From Streptomyces violaceusniger Tu 4113 (GTDB lineage: Bacteria; Actinomycetota; Actinomycetes; Streptomycetales; Streptomycetaceae), in the NCBI RefSeq assembly GCF_000147815.2, contig NC_015957.1, positions 7,812,001 to 7,876,000 of the forward strand: a stretch of DNA of 64,000 nucleotides, written 5' to 3'. The position numbers were made by a program, and so were the translations under genes. The notes under the pieces were generated by a model. The model was not told the origin of the DNA. It was given only the letters and a program-made list of their open reading frames with translations, and ran no database searches. This document shows, in pieces, positions 23,866-33,372 of this stretch (its first letter is position 1; every line of letters starts with the position of its first letter).

Positions 23866-24062
23866 CGATGGCCCCGGAGGGCCCGTTGGCCCATCAGCAG
23901 ATCGCCCTGGTGGACGTGCTGGACCGGCTGCTCGCCGGCGGCGTGGTGATCACCGGTGATCTGACCCTGCGGATCGCCGACGTCGATCTGGTCCGCATCG
24001 ATCTGCGCGCCCTCATCAGCTCGGTCAACGCCAATGTCCCGTCCCCCTGGGAGGAACCGTGA
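23862..24062 (+). CDS. gvpS: gas vesicle protein GvpS (GvpA-like)
   Basis: 66-aa short GvpA/GvpJ family member: LVDVLDRLLAGGVVITGDL, TLRIADVDLVRIDLRALISS and VNANVP. It lacks the tails of GvpA and GvpJ. Position between gvpL and gvpK is that of gvpS in the Streptomyces gvpOAFGJLSK order. Start ATG 23862 overlaps the gvpL stop; its own stop overlaps the GTG of gvpK. Confidence 0.9.
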   Translation: MTMAPEGPLAHQQIALVDVLDRLLAGGVVITGDLTLRIADVDLVRIDLRALISSVNANVPSPWEEP

Positions 24063-24337
24063 GCCGCAAGGTGGAGCTGGATCAGGACACCGTCGAACGC
24101 GACCTGATGAAGCTGGTGCTGACCGTCGTGGAGCTGCTGCGCCAGCTCATGGAGCGGCAGGCGCTGCGCCGGGTGGACGAGGGCGATCTGACCGAGGACC
24201 AGGAAGAGCGGATCGGGGTCACGCTGATGCTGCTGGAGGACCGGATGGGCACGCTCTGCGAGCGCTACGGCATCGCGCCCTCCGATCTCAATCTGGACCT
24301 TGGGCCACTCGGTCCGCTGCTGTCCCCGAGGGAGTGA
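24059..24337 (+). CDS. gvpK: gas vesicle protein GvpK
   Basis: 92-aa GvpK family protein with the conserved [51 protein letters not shown] and [20 protein letters not shown]. It is an assembly accessory. GTG 24059 overlaps the gvpS stop (GTGA). It ends the gas vesicle set; the next gene, ctaD, begins 88 bp later on the same strand with no terminator hairpin that I can see, so read-through is possible. Confidence 0.92.
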   Translation: MSRKVELDQDTVERDLMKLVLTVVELLRQLMERQALRRVDEGDLTEDQEERIGVTLMLLEDRMGTLCERYGIAPSDLNLDLGPLGPLLSPRE

Positions 24338-24425
24338 CGCTCCGGACAGCTCCGGGCTGCTCCGCGGATCGCGGGAGCCTCCGCGCGATCATGGCGGGAC
24401 CCGCCCAGGACGCAGAGGAGCCCCG

Positions 24426-26129
24426 ATGGCGACAGACACCGCGCGGGCCGCCGGTCCGGCAGGGGTGACGCGGCAGGGCAGCGTGCTCGTGGACTGGGTC
24501 ACCACCACCGACCACAAGAAGATCGGGCATCTGTATCTGGTCTCGTCGTTCGGCTTCTTCCTGGTAGGCGGCGTGCTGGCGCTGGTGATGCGCGCCGAGC
24601 TGGCCCGCCCGGGCCTGCAGATCGCCTCGCAGGAGCAGTTCAACCAGGCGTTCACCCTGCATGGCACGATCATGCTGCTGCTGTTCGCGACCCCGGCCTT
24701 CGCCGGGTTCGCCAACGAGATCATGCCGCTGCAGATCGGCGCGCCCGATGTGGCCTTCCCGCGCCTCAACATGCTGTCGTACTGGCTGTATCTGTTCGGT
24801 GGGCTGATGGTGCTGACCGGTCTGGTGGTGCCGCAGGGCGCCGCGGCCTTCGGCTGGACCGCCTATGCCCCGCTCAACAGCGCGATCCGCTCCCCCGGTG
24901 TCGGCGCCGATCTGTGGATCATGGGGCTGGCGCTGTCGGGCTTCGGGACGATCCTGGGCGCGGTGAACTTCCTGACCACCATCATGGCGATGCGCGCGCC
25001 GGGCATGACGATGTTCCGGATGCCGATCTTCACCTGGAACACCCTCTTCACCTCGATCATGATCCTGATGGCGTTCCCGGTGCTGGCGGCGGCGCTGCTG
25101 GCGCTGGAGACGGACCGGCGGTTCGGGGCGGTGGTCTTCGACGCCCAGTACGGCGGGCCGCTGCTGTGGCAGCACCTCTTCTGGTTCTTCGGCCATCCCG
25201 AGGTCTACATCATCGCGCTGCCGTTCTTCGGCATCATCACCGAGATCATCCCGGTCTTCTCGCGCAAGCCGATCTTCGGCTATGTGACGCTGATCGGCGC
25301 GACCATGGCCATCACCGGACTGTCGATGGTCGTCTGGGCCCACCATATGTTCGCCACGGGATCGGTGCTGCTGCCTTTCTTCTCCCTGACGTCGTTTCTG
25401 ATCGCGGTGCCGACCGGGGTGAAGTTCTTCAACTGGATCGGCACCATGCTGGGCGGCTCGGTGTCCCTGGAGGCGCCGATGCTGTGGGCGCTCGGGTTCC
25501 TGGTGAGCTTTCTCTTCGGGGGGCTCACCGGCGTCATCCTGGCCTCACCGCCCATGGACTTCCATGTCACGGACACCTACTTCGTCGTGGGCCACTTCCA
25601 CTACGTGGTCTTCGGCACGGTCGTCTTCGCGATGTTCGCGGGGTTCTACTTCTGGTGGCCCAAGTTCACCGGCAAGCTGCTGGACGAGCGGCTGGCCCGG
25701 ATCCACTTCTGGACCCTGTTCACCGGCTTCCACACCACCTTCCTGGTGCAGCACTGGCTGGGGGTGGAGGGGATGCCGCGCCGCTACGCCGACTATCTGG
25801 CGGCGGACGGCTTCACCGCGCTCAACACCGTCTCCACGATCGGCGCCTTCCTGCTGGGCCTGTCGACCCTGCCGTTCCTCTACAACGTCTGGCGGACGGC
25901 CAAGTACGGAAAAAAGGTGGAGGTCGACGACCCCTGGGGGTTCGGCCGCTCCCTGGAGTGGGTGACCTCCTGTCCCCCGCCCCGGCACAACTTCACCACG
26001 CTGCCCCGGATCCGCTCCGAATCGCCGGCCTTCGATCTGCACCATCCCGAGGTGGCGAGCCTGGAGCAGGACCGGCGGCTCAAGGCGCGGGGCTCGATCA
26101 GCCCAGGGCCCGATCCAGACGGTCCCTGA
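24426..26129 (+). CDS. ctaD: cytochrome c oxidase subunit I, orphan paralog
   Basis: 567-aa heme-copper oxidase subunit I, the proton-pumping catalytic subunit in the membrane. All cofactor ligands are visible: His79 (TLHGTI, heme a), His257 and Tyr261 (GHPEVY, CuB and the cross-linked Tyr), His306/His307 (WAHHMF, CuB), His390 (heme a3) and His392 (heme a) in VGHFHYV. About 12 helices, with a hydrophilic tail. ATG 24426 has GGAG at -9. Subunits II, III and IV and the bc1 genes are not nearby, so this is an extra copy distinct from the main ctaCDFE-qcr locus. Its C-terminal coding end overlaps the opposing WYL gene by 32 bp. Confidence 0.93.
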   Translation: MATDTARAAGPAGVTRQGSVLVDWVTTTDHKKIGHLYLVSSFGFFLVGGVLALVMRAELARPGLQIASQEQFNQAFTLHGTIMLLLFATPAFAGFANEIMPLQIGAPDVAFPRLNMLSYWLYLFGGLMVLTGLVVPQGAAAFGWTAYAPLNSAIRSPGVGADLWIMGLALSGFGTILGAVNFLTTIMAMRAPGMTMFRMPIFTWNTLFTSIMILMAFPVLAAALLALETDRRFGAVVFDAQYGGPLLWQHLFWFFGHPEVYIIALPFFGIITEIIPVFSRKPIFGYVTLIGATMAITGLSMVVWAHHMFATGSVLLPFFSLTSFLIAVPTGVKFFNWIGTMLGGSVSLEAPMLWALGFLVSFLFGGLTGVILASPPMDFHVTDTYFVVGHFHYVVFGTVVFAMFAGFYFWWPKFTGKLLDERLARIHFWTLFTGFHTTFLVQHWLGVEGMPRRYADYLAADGFTALNTVSTIGAFLLGLSTLPFLYNVWRTAKYGKKVEVDDPWGFGRSLEWVTSCPPPRHNFTTLPRIRSESPAFDLHHPEVASLEQDRRLKARGSISPGPDPDGP

Positions 26130-27057
26130 TCTCCCGGATGTGGTCGTTCAGCTCCACCGGCTCGCGCACCTCGAAGTCGAAGCCGCTCAGCGCGATATGG
26201 AGCACCAGCACATCGGGGCCGTGGGCGCCGGTGTGCAGCAGACAGCTCTGCTCGTCGACGGCCTCCAGCACCCCCACCAAGGGCGAGAACCGCTCGGCCG
26301 CCCGCTCGGCGGGCACCCGCAGCAGCACAGTGGCCCGCTGGGAGTAGACCGAGGTGGTGATGCCCCGGGCCACATAGGCGGCGATGTCCTCGGCGGGCGG
26401 ACGGCGCGGGGTGAACCGGGGGCCGTGCGGCGGGGTCGGGGTGATCCGGTCGACCCGGTACGTACGCCAGTCGGCGCGGTCGACGTCCCACGCCACCAGG
26501 TACCAGCGGCGCTGCGCGGCGACCAGCCGGTGCGGTTCCGCGGTGCGGCGGGTGAGGGCACCGCCGTGGTCGCGGTACTCGAAGCGCAGTTGATGGCAGT
26601 CCCGGCAGGCGGCGGCCAGCTCGGTCAGCACCCCGGGGTCCACCCCGGGGCCGGGGCTCCAGCCGGACAGCGGCACGGTGAAGGCGCTCAGCGCGCCCAC
26701 CCGGCGGCGCAGCCGGTCCGGCAGCACCTGCTCCAGCTTGGCCAGGGCCCGTACCGAGGTCTCCTCGATGCCCTCGACCCCGCCGCCCGCGGCCTGGCGC
26801 AGCCGCACCGCGACCGCCACCGCCTCCTCGTCGTCCAGCAGCAGCGGCGGCAACTGGGCGCCCGCGCCGAGCTGATAGCCGCCGCCGGTGCCCGGCGCGG
26901 AGTGCACGGGGTAGCCGAGCTCGCGCAGCCGGTCCACATCGCGGCGCACGGTGCGCGGGGTGACGCCGAGCCGGTCGGCGAGATCCGCGCCGGACCATTC
27001 GCGGTGGGCCTGCAGCAGGGAGAGCAGGCGGAGCAGTCGGGCCGAGGTCTCCAGCAT
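26098..27057 (-). CDS. YafY/WYL-type HTH transcriptional regulator
   Basis: 319-aa regulator. An N-terminal winged helix (residues about 1-60: [40 protein letters not shown]) is followed by [16 protein letters not shown], a middle region, the WYL ligand-sensing domain with [23 protein letters not shown], and a WCX C-terminal domain. WYL domains bind small ligands or nucleic acids. The start is the ATG 27057, directly before the HTH; an upstream extension is unlikely. Its target is unknown. The 3' end overlaps ctaD on the opposite strand by 32 bp. Confidence 0.87.
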   Translation of the reverse strand: MLETSARLLRLLSLLQAHREWSGADLADRLGVTPRTVRRDVDRLRELGYPVHSAPGTGGGYQLGAGAQLPPLLLDDEEAVAVAVRLRQAAGGGVEGIEETSVRALAKLEQVLPDRLRRRVGALSAFTVPLSGWSPGPGVDPGVLTELAAACRDCHQLRFEYRDHGGALTRRTAEPHRLVAAQRRWYLVAWDVDRADWRTYRVDRITPTPPHGPRFTPRRPPAEDIAAYVARGITTSVYSQRATVLLRVPAERAAERFSPLVGVLEAVDEQSCLLHTGAHGPDVLVLHIALSGFDFEVREPVELNDHIREIRDRLDRALG

Positions 27058-27133
27058 GCGGCCGAGTCTGCCACCGTTTGAGGACAACCCCCGTCCTCAA
27101 GGCTCTCCTGCTCACCCGGCTGCTCTCCTTGGG

Positions 27134-28102
27134 TCAGGCGGGCGCCTCGATCCGCACCGCCAGATCGTTGTCCCGGGTGTAGTACGGCTGGGCCTGCGCC
27201 TCCCCGTGCGGACCTGACACCGTGCGCGGCGGGTAGGTGAAGATCTCCTTCTTGTCCGCGACATCGTCCAGGATCCGGGCGAGCCGGGCCGGAGCCATGG
27301 ACTCGTCCGCCGGGCGCAGCCACAGGTCCCAGACCTGCGCGCCGCCGTCCCAGCTCCGCGCGAGCTCGGCGTAGGAGAGCGTGAAGGAGAAGTCCGGGCC
27401 GTCCACCACCAGCGGTGCCGTCCGTACGGGGGCGGCGCTCCGGCGGCAGCGGGCCTCGACGACCGCCTCGGCCAGCCACTCGGACGGGTACGCGACGCGG
27501 TAGAGCCGTCCCCGTACGGCCATCGTGCCGTCCTCCAGCCGTATCTCCCCGGCCTCGGCGTGGGGCGCCCGCCGCCAACTGCGCAGCGAGAGATTGCCGT
27601 GCTTGGTGGCGTAGGGGATGCGCACGGACAGCGGGTTGGTGCTCGGCCCCGGCCGGCGGTCGACGAGCGAGCGCAGATCGTTCAGGCCCGGGGCGAGCCG
27701 CCGCGGCTCGGTGTCCCGGTGGGCCACATGGACGTCCCAGCGGCCCTCGGGCAGGGCGACGGTGCTGGGCAGGGCGGCCTGCAGCCGGCCGTCCGCGGTG
27801 GGGCCCAGCGGCAGCCGCACCTCCCCGTCGGGGGTGTCCGCCGCGCCCCGGCGGACCAGCACCAGCGCACCGCTCCAGTCGTCGTGGCCGCCCGGGCCGG
27901 GCCGGGCCCGGTCGGCGATGTGGAAGGTGAGCCCTCCGGCGGAGTCCGCCACGCAGTCGGCGCGGGCGGGGGCGGCCTCGGGGGCCTCACTCATCCTGTC
28001 CTCCTCTACGTGCTGCGCTGCCTGCTCGACGTGCTGCGCTGCCTGCTCGACGTGCTGCGCTGCCTGCTCGACGTGCTGCGCTGCCTGTGCCGTTGCACTC
28101 AT
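27134..28102 (-). CDS. unrecognised protein partnering a GT4 glycosyltransferase
   Basis: I do not recognise a named family. Two starts compete. ATG 28102 overlaps the glycosyltransferase stop (ATGA) and gives 322 aa that begin with four tandem AAQHVEQ heptads from a 21-bp DNA repeat. ATG 27994 has GAGGAGG 5 nt upstream and gives 286 aa. The body looks beta-rich and duplicated: DDWSGALVLVRRG ... EGRWDVHVAHRDTEPRRLAPG and IRLEDGTMAVRGRLYRVAY ... WDLWLRPADESMAPARLARI, reminiscent of the beta-sandwich modules attached to wall-polymer glycosyltransferases. Coupling to the GT gene suggests a shared role in making a surface glycan. No signal peptide or membrane helix. Confidence 0.7.
   Translation of the reverse strand: MSATAQAAQHVEQAAQHVEQAAQHVEQAAQHVEEDRMSEAPEAAPARADCVADSAGGLTFHIADRARPGPGGHDDWSGALVLVRRGAADTPDGEVRLPLGPTADGRLQAALPSTVALPEGRWDVHVAHRDTEPRRLAPGLNDLRSLVDRRPGPSTNPLSVRIPYATKHGNLSLRSWRRAPHAEAGEIRLEDGTMAVRGRLYRVAYPSEWLAEAVVEARCRRSAAPVRTAPLVVDGPDFSFTLSYAELARSWDGGAQVWDLWLRPADESMAPARLARILDDVADKKEIFTYPPRTVSGPHGEAQAQPYYTRDNDLAVRIEAPA
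28008..28091. repeat. four tandem 21-bp repeats
   Basis: Units at 28008-28028, 28029-28049, 28050-28070 (all identical) and 28071-28091 (last three bases differ). On the minus strand in frame they encode a heptad AAQHVEQ, which could form a short amphipathic coiled coil. They lie between the two candidate starts of the partner gene, so they are either its N-terminus or its leader. Confidence 0.92.
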
Positions 28103-29337
28103 GCGACACGCACCTTCCGCAGGGAGTCCTTGGTGGCGAACGCGCCACTGAGTATGGAGCCGCGGGCGCGGTGCAGCGAGCCACGCAGCCCGCTGCGCGC
28201 GACCAGACCGGAGAACAGCGTCTCGTAGCGCCCGGCCACCCGGGAGGGGTCGAAGCGGGCCGAGTCCTTCAGCGCCGCCTGTCCCATCTGCTGGCGCAGC
28301 TCGTCGTTGTTGATGAGGTCGAGCAGCGCGGCGGCAATGGCGTCGGTGTCGCCGGTGGGCACGAGACGGCCGTCCACCCCGTCGTCGATGATCTCCGCGG
28401 GCCCGTGCGGGCAGTCGGTGGACACCACGGGAAGGCCGCAGCGCATCGCCTCCACGATGGTCATGCCGAACGACTCCAGGCTGGAGGTGACGGCGGCTAT
28501 GGAGCCCTTGGCCCACTCGGGGTCGAGCGGATTGGCCGGGCCCATCAGGAAGACGTTGTTGTAGAGGCCGAGCTGGTCGATGAGGGCGCGCAGCTTGGCG
28601 TGCTGGGCGCCGCCACCGTAGATCCGCAGCCGCCAGTCGGGGCGGGCCGCACTGACCTTCGCGAAGGCGCGTATCAGCAGGTCGTAGCGTTTCACCGGGG
28701 CCAGCCGGCCGGCCGCGACAACCCATTTGCCGGTGCCGTCGGCGGGCTCGAGACCGGGCTCGGGCACGCTGTTGGGGACCGCCTCGACCCGTACGCCGGG
28801 CAGCCGCATCTGGTCGCGGTAGGTCCGCGCGTCGGCCTCGGTCACGGTGGTCACCGCGTCCAGCCGGGGATAGACGGCGCGCAGGGCCCGCTTCAGCCCT
28901 GTGGAGTGGGTGCCGAGCGTCAGGTGCTCCTGGCCGACCCGTACCGGACCGCGGCGGGCCTCGCGGGCGACGTGGACATTGAGCCCGGGCCGGGTTCCGA
29001 CAACGATATCGGCCTCCAGGCGGCGGAGATGGTCCCCGATACGGCGGTCGGTGAGGGCGCTGTACTGCTTGTAGCGGCCCTCGGACGCGGGGAAGACCTC
29101 CGCCGGGCGGCCGTGGTCCGGGTCGGCGCCGTCGTAGGACGGGCTGTTCTTCCGGATGTCCACGAGATGGCTGAGCCGCACCCGCGGACCAGGGTCGAAG
29201 ATCGGCTGGTCGCGGTGGCGGAACACCGACACGATCTCCACATCGTGCTGCTCTCCCAGGGAACGGGCGAGGTTGTACGTGGTCCGGATCGTCCCGCCGA
29301 TCCCGTACGCGTTGTGAATAAGAAAAGAGATGTGCAT
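28099..29337 (-). CDS. GT4 family glycosyltransferase
   Basis: 412-aa GT-B fold glycosyltransferase. The N-terminal domain opens with MHISFLIHNAYGIGGTIRTT, the glycine-rich donor/acceptor loop; the C-terminal domain has WVVAAGRLAPVKRYDLLIRA, LRIYGGGAQHAKLRALI, and the E-x7-E motif in ESFGMTIVEAMRCGLPVVST. Cytoplasmic; it would transfer a sugar from a nucleotide donor to a wall polymer, lipid or metabolite. ATG 29337 is the natural start, because the Rossmann strand begins right there. Its stop overlaps the next gene's ATG. Confidence 0.9.
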   Translation of the reverse strand: MHISFLIHNAYGIGGTIRTTYNLARSLGEQHDVEIVSVFRHRDQPIFDPGPRVRLSHLVDIRKNSPSYDGADPDHGRPAEVFPASEGRYKQYSALTDRRIGDHLRRLEADIVVGTRPGLNVHVAREARRGPVRVGQEHLTLGTHSTGLKRALRAVYPRLDAVTTVTEADARTYRDQMRLPGVRVEAVPNSVPEPGLEPADGTGKWVVAAGRLAPVKRYDLLIRAFAKVSAARPDWRLRIYGGGAQHAKLRALIDQLGLYNNVFLMGPANPLDPEWAKGSIAAVTSSLESFGMTIVEAMRCGLPVVSTDCPHGPAEIIDDGVDGRLVPTGDTDAIAAALLDLINNDELRQQMGQAALKDSARFDPSRVAGRYETLFSGLVARSGLRGSLHRARGSILSGAFATKDSLRKVRVA

Positions 29338-29608
29338 CCGGCCCCGTATCCCATGGCTTTCCCGCGGACGGGAGTCTCGTCCGCCTACCACGGTGTAAGA
29401 CCGAGAAAAGTGGCACAGGGTTGGGTTTCATCACCTTCTTGTGCCCCAACAGATGTGCAATCGATAGGAAGCCGGGGGAACTTTCCGGCCCGACGGCGCA
29501 TCAGACCCCGGAGCGGCCGGGCCGCGTGACCCCCGCCCCGCATGGCCCGTTGTCTACGTATGAGCCGGGGACCCGCCCCGCGCACCCACCGAGACCGAGG
29601 AGCCACCC

Positions 29609-30556
29609 GTGCCGCGCATGCTCGACGTCAGCAATGACGTACGCGCCGAGATCGGTGACGAAGAAGCCGACCGGCTGCTCGCCGGGGACAACGCCCCGGG
29701 CGCTTACGACTGCACGTCCTGCCGCACCCCCGGCAACACCGAGCAGGAGCGGACCAGCACCGTGCTCTTCGTGGGGCAGGAGACGGCGGTGCTGGCCTTC
29801 GCGCACGCCACCTGCGTCCCCTCCCAGGTCGTCCCGGTCTCCGAGGACCAGTTGCGCGGTGCGGTGCGGTCCATCACGGGTGAGGACACCGCGCCGTCGT
29901 ACGCGCCGCCCGTACCGGCCGCGGCGCATGCTTCGGCGCCGCACTTCCCCGCCCCGGCCGCCCCGCCCGCGTACCCCGCCCCGGCCCCGTCGCCCGCGTC
30001 TCCCGCCACCGCCTCCCATATCTCCGCGCCGTCCGGTCACGCGCCGTCCGGTCACGCGCCGTCCGGTCAGGCACCGGTGGCCCAGCAGGCGGTGCTCGGC
30101 GTGACCAGCGGGGTGGTGCTGGTGGGTCAGGAGGCGTGTCCGGCGCTGGTGGTGGAGCCGACCGCGCCGATCATCCGTCCCGGTTCGGCCGGGCACGGCG
30201 ACGAGTTCCTGCAGCTTCTCAGCGAGCAGGGGTTCGCCCCGGTGGTCGACCTGGGCCGGCCGCCCGCGCCCAACCCCGGCTGGTCGGTACTGCTGGCCAT
30301 GGGGCGGCTGCACGCGGTGCTGATGCCGTCCCCGGGCGGCGGCCGACCGGTGGCCTGGTGGCAGGCGCACAGCCCGATGCCGCTCAGCGAGGGCTGGCGG
30401 AGCGCCGTCGGCCGTTCCCAGAAGGTGCTGATCTACGCGGCGGCCGCGGGCACGATCGGCACCCAGCCGCGCGAGGACCAGCTACGCGCGGCGCTGGACC
30501 GGGCCGCGGCGCGCGGGGCGCTGGTCGGCGCGTCGATGCCGCTCGCGGGCACATGA
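29609..30556 (+). CDS. conserved unknown protein with N-terminal CxxC and proline-rich linker
   Basis: 315 aa, no family recognised. Residues 1-90 contain CTSCRTPGN, VLFVGQETAVLAFAHATC and could be a small metal-binding domain. Residues about 95-155 are a Pro/Ala linker with three 15-bp tandem repeats (30026-30070) encoding PSGHA. The C-terminal domain begins AVLGVTSGVVLVGQEACPAL and shares the phrase VGQE with the N-terminal domain, suggesting an internal duplication; it ends with a helical region. No signal peptide. GTG 29609 has GAGGAG 7 nt upstream. Its stop overlaps the next ATG, so the two unknown proteins probably act together. Confidence 0.65.
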   Translation: MPRMLDVSNDVRAEIGDEEADRLLAGDNAPGAYDCTSCRTPGNTEQERTSTVLFVGQETAVLAFAHATCVPSQVVPVSEDQLRGAVRSITGEDTAPSYAPPVPAAAHASAPHFPAPAAPPAYPAPAPSPASPATASHISAPSGHAPSGHAPSGQAPVAQQAVLGVTSGVVLVGQEACPALVVEPTAPIIRPGSAGHGDEFLQLLSEQGFAPVVDLGRPPAPNPGWSVLLAMGRLHAVLMPSPGGGRPVAWWQAHSPMPLSEGWRSAVGRSQKVLIYAAAAGTIGTQPREDQLRAALDRAAARGALVGASMPLAGT

Positions 30557-31014
30557 CCGCCGCCGTCCCGGACCTCCCACCGGACCTCGGCGACCCATGG
30601 TGGGCAGCCCATTCGCCACCGATGCCGCATCCGACGGGCGGCCGGGTCGTTGGCACATACGTGCACGCATACGACCTCTCCTACCGATCCCCGTCATACG
30701 GCTGCATTCCGGCCATGCGCCCCGCTCTGGAGGCAGCGCACGATCCCTGGCGCCACTCCGCCACGCCGATCTACGACGCGTTGTACGCGGAGTACCGCAG
30801 GCTGTTCCGGGCGCTGCCCGGCGACCGCTCGGACGAGGAGAACATGGAGTTCGTGGCGTTCGCCGCCATCGGCCAGCCCCGGGGCCTCATCAGCGGTGGT
30901 CACGGCCACCCGGACAGCCACAGCGGGGCCTGGCACACCGACGAGCTGTACTACCGCGGCCATCTCCCCGCCCTGCCACCCGGCCGGGGCGAGGAGCGGG
31001 GTCACACCTACTGA
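30553..31014 (+). CDS. small unknown protein coupled to the CxxC protein
   Basis: 153 aa, no family recognised. It opens with a Pro-rich stretch and has HAYDLSYRSPSYGCIPAMR, HDPWRHSATPIYDALYAEYRR, LFRALPGDRSDEENMEFVAFAA and a His/Gly-rich C-terminus (GGHGHPDSHSGAWHTDELYY). The many histidines could bind metal, but that is speculation. ATG 30553 overlaps the preceding stop (ATGA). It converges with der; the 161-bp gap holds two copies of a GC-only 18-bp unit near 31095-31130. Confidence 0.6.
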   Translation: MTAAVPDLPPDLGDPWWAAHSPPMPHPTGGRVVGTYVHAYDLSYRSPSYGCIPAMRPALEAAHDPWRHSATPIYDALYAEYRRLFRALPGDRSDEENMEFVAFAAIGQPRGLISGGHGHPDSHSGAWHTDELYYRGHLPALPPGRGEERGHTY

Positions 31015-31175
31015 CGTGGGCACCTACTGACGTGGTGCCGTCATGCGCGCCCGGCGGGCCGGAACCGACCCGCCGCTGAGCGCGTCCGGCGCCGCCGCCC
31101 CGCCGCCGGACGGCCGCCCCGCCGCCGGACGGTGAAGTCCGGGGCCGGGATGGCGTCAACCGCACGCCGCCGCCG

Positions 31176-32639
31176 TTACCTCTTGCGGCCGCGCTTTTCG
31201 CGCACCCGCACCGAGATCTGCAGGGGCGTCCCCTCGAAGCCGAACTCCTCGCGCAGCCGCCGCTCGATGAAGCGGCGGTAGCCCGCCTCCAGGAAGCCCG
31301 AGGCGAAGAGCACGAACCGCGGCGGCCGGGTGCCGGCCTGCGTCCCGAAGAGGATCCGCGGCTGCTTGCCACCGCGGATCGGATGCGGATGGGAGGCGAC
31401 GATCTCGCCGAGGAAGGCGTTGAGCCGCCCGGTCGGGACCCGGGTCTCCCAGCCGGCCAGCGCCGTCTCGATCGCCGGGACCAGCTTCTCCATATGGCGG
31501 CCGGTGCGCGCCGAGACATTGACCCGCGGCGCCCACTGGATCTGCCCCAGCTCCGTCTCGATCTCGCGCTCGAGGTAGTAGCGGCGCTCCTCGTCGAGGG
31601 TGTCCCACTTGTTGTACGCGATGACGAGCGCGCGCCCGGCCTCGACGGCCATCGTGATGATCCGCTGGTCCTGGACGCTGATGGACTCACTGGCGTCGAT
31701 CAGCACGACCGCGACCTCCGCCTTCTCCACGGCGGCCGCGGTGCGCAGCGAGGCGTAGTAGTCGGCGCCCTCCTGGAGGTGGACCCGGCGGCGGATACCG
31801 GCGGTGTCGACGAACTTCCAGGTGGTGCCGCCGAGTTCGATGATCTCGTCGACCGGGTCGCGGGTGGTGCCCGCCAACTCGTTGACGACCACCCGCTCCT
31901 CGTTCGCGACCTTGTTGAGCAGCGAGGACTTGCCCACGTTCGGGCGGCCGACCAGGGCGATCCGGCGCGGTCCGCCGAGCGTCGCCCCGAAGGTCTGGGC
32001 CGGGGCCTCGGGCAGCGCATCCAGGACCGCGTCGAGCATGTCGCCGGTGCCACGGCCGTGCAGCGCGGAGACCGGGTGCGGCTCGCCGAGGCCGAGCGAC
32101 CACAGCATCGCGGCGTCCGCCTCGCCGCTGGGCCCGTCGACCTTGTTGGCGCACAGCACCACGGGCTTTCCGGCCCGGCGCAGCAGCTTGACCACGGCCT
32201 CGTCGGTGTCGGTGGCGCCCACCGTCGCGTCCACCACGAAGACCACCGCGTCGGCGGCCTCGATCGCGAACTCGGCCTGGGCCGCCACGGACGCGTCGAG
32301 ACCGAGCACGTCCTGCTCCCAGCCGCCGGTGTCGACCACCTTGAAGCGGCGGCCGGACCACTCGGCCTCGTAGGTCACCCGGTCGCGGGTGACCCCGGGG
32401 CGGTCCTCGACGACCGCCTCGCGGCGGCCGAGGATCCGGTTCACCAGGGTGGACTTGCCGACGTTGGGGCGGCCGACGACGGCCAGCACCGGCAGCGGGC
32501 CGTGTCCCGCCGCGGCGAGGTCGCCCTCGACCTCCTCCAGGTCGAAGCCCTCTTGCACGGCGAGCTCCATGAACTCCGCGTACTCGGCGTCGCCAAGCTC
32601 CCCGTGCTCGTCGCCGCCGCTGTGGATCTGGTCGTTCAT
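31176..32639 (-). CDS. der: ribosome-associated GTPase Der (EngA)
   Basis: 487-aa tandem GTPase needed for 50S ribosomal subunit assembly. An acidic 40-residue N-terminal extension precedes GTPase 1 (P-loop [22 protein letters not shown]) and GTPase 2 ([22 protein letters not shown]), then the KH-like RNA-binding domain ending [14 protein letters not shown] 32639 has GAGGAAA upstream. It follows plsC by 55 bp in the order cmk-plsC-der on the minus strand, which is conserved in actinobacteria. Confidence 0.96.
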   Translation of the reverse strand: MNDQIHSGGDEHGELGDAEYAEFMELAVQEGFDLEEVEGDLAAAGHGPLPVLAVVGRPNVGKSTLVNRILGRREAVVEDRPGVTRDRVTYEAEWSGRRFKVVDTGGWEQDVLGLDASVAAQAEFAIEAADAVVFVVDATVGATDTDEAVVKLLRRAGKPVVLCANKVDGPSGEADAAMLWSLGLGEPHPVSALHGRGTGDMLDAVLDALPEAPAQTFGATLGGPRRIALVGRPNVGKSSLLNKVANEERVVVNELAGTTRDPVDEIIELGGTTWKFVDTAGIRRRVHLQEGADYYASLRTAAAVEKAEVAVVLIDASESISVQDQRIITMAVEAGRALVIAYNKWDTLDEERRYYLEREIETELGQIQWAPRVNVSARTGRHMEKLVPAIETALAGWETRVPTGRLNAFLGEIVASHPHPIRGGKQPRILFGTQAGTRPPRFVLFASGFLEAGYRRFIERRLREEFGFEGTPLQISVRVREKRGRKR

Positions 32640-32694
32640 GAAGATTTCCTCGTCGTCCCTCAATACCGCGGCCGCCCCTGAGGGCTCGCGGATC

Positions 32695-33372
32695 TCATGT
32701 CTGGTCTGGGCGGCCGGTCAGCCGCCTGGCGGTGCCCAGATGCGCGCCCAGCCGCTTCTGGATGCGCTCGGTGGCCTGGTCCAGGGCCGCCCGCGTCCGC
32801 CTGCCGCTTCCGTCTCCCGCCTCGAAAGGGTCGCCGAACACCACGTCGACCCTGCTGCGCAGCCGGGGCAGCGCCCTGGCCCGCTCGTCGCCGCAGCGCG
32901 GGGCGGCGGTGCCGAGCACCGCCACCGGCACGATCGGCGCGCCGGAGCGCACGGCGAAGTACGCGAGGCCCGAGCGCAGCGACGCGAAGTCGCCCTCGCC
33001 CCGGCTGCCCTCAGGGAAGATCCCGAGGACCCCGCCGCGCTCCAGCACCCCAAGTGCCTGGCCGATCGCGGCGCGGTCGGCGCTCGCACGGTCCACCTTG
33101 AGCTGCCCGACACCGCGCAGGAACGGGTCCAGCGGGCCGACGAACGCCTCCTTCTTGACCAGGAAGTGCACCGGCCGCGGCGAGGTGCCGATCAGCATCG
33201 GGCCGTCGATGTTGTGGGAGTGGTTCCCCGCGAGGATGACGGGCCCGGCGGACGGGATCCGCCACGCGCCCAGCACCCGGGGCCGCCACAGCCCGTACAT
33301 CAGGCCGATGCCGATCCGCCGCGCCACGACGGCTCCGGCCGCGCTGGGAAGCGTCGCGTCGGTGGCGCTCAT
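32695..33372 (-). CDS. plsC: 1-acyl-sn-glycerol-3-phosphate acyltransferase
   Basis: 225-aa membrane-associated acyltransferase for phosphatidic acid synthesis. The catalytic H-x4-D (NHSHNID), the acceptor-binding FPEGSRG, and the [16 protein letters not shown] segment are present. The ATG at 33372 overlaps the cmk stop by 4 bases. Broad PlsC family; the exact acyl acceptor is not certain. Confidence 0.88.
   Translation of the reverse strand: MSATDATLPSAAGAVVARRIGIGLMYGLWRPRVLGAWRIPSAGPVILAGNHSHNIDGPMLIGTSPRPVHFLVKKEAFVGPLDPFLRGVGQLKVDRASADRAAIGQALGVLERGGVLGIFPEGSRGEGDFASLRSGLAYFAVRSGAPIVPVAVLGTAAPRCGDERARALPRLRSRVDVVFGDPFEAGDGSGRRTRAALDQATERIQKRLGAHLGTARRLTGRPDQT

Noticed and set aside
31014..31176. 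tRNA or small RNA gene between the unknown pair and der, and in other intergenic gaps.
   Set aside because: No T-loop GGTTCGAATCC-like sequence or cloverleaf pairing was found in any gap I inspected.
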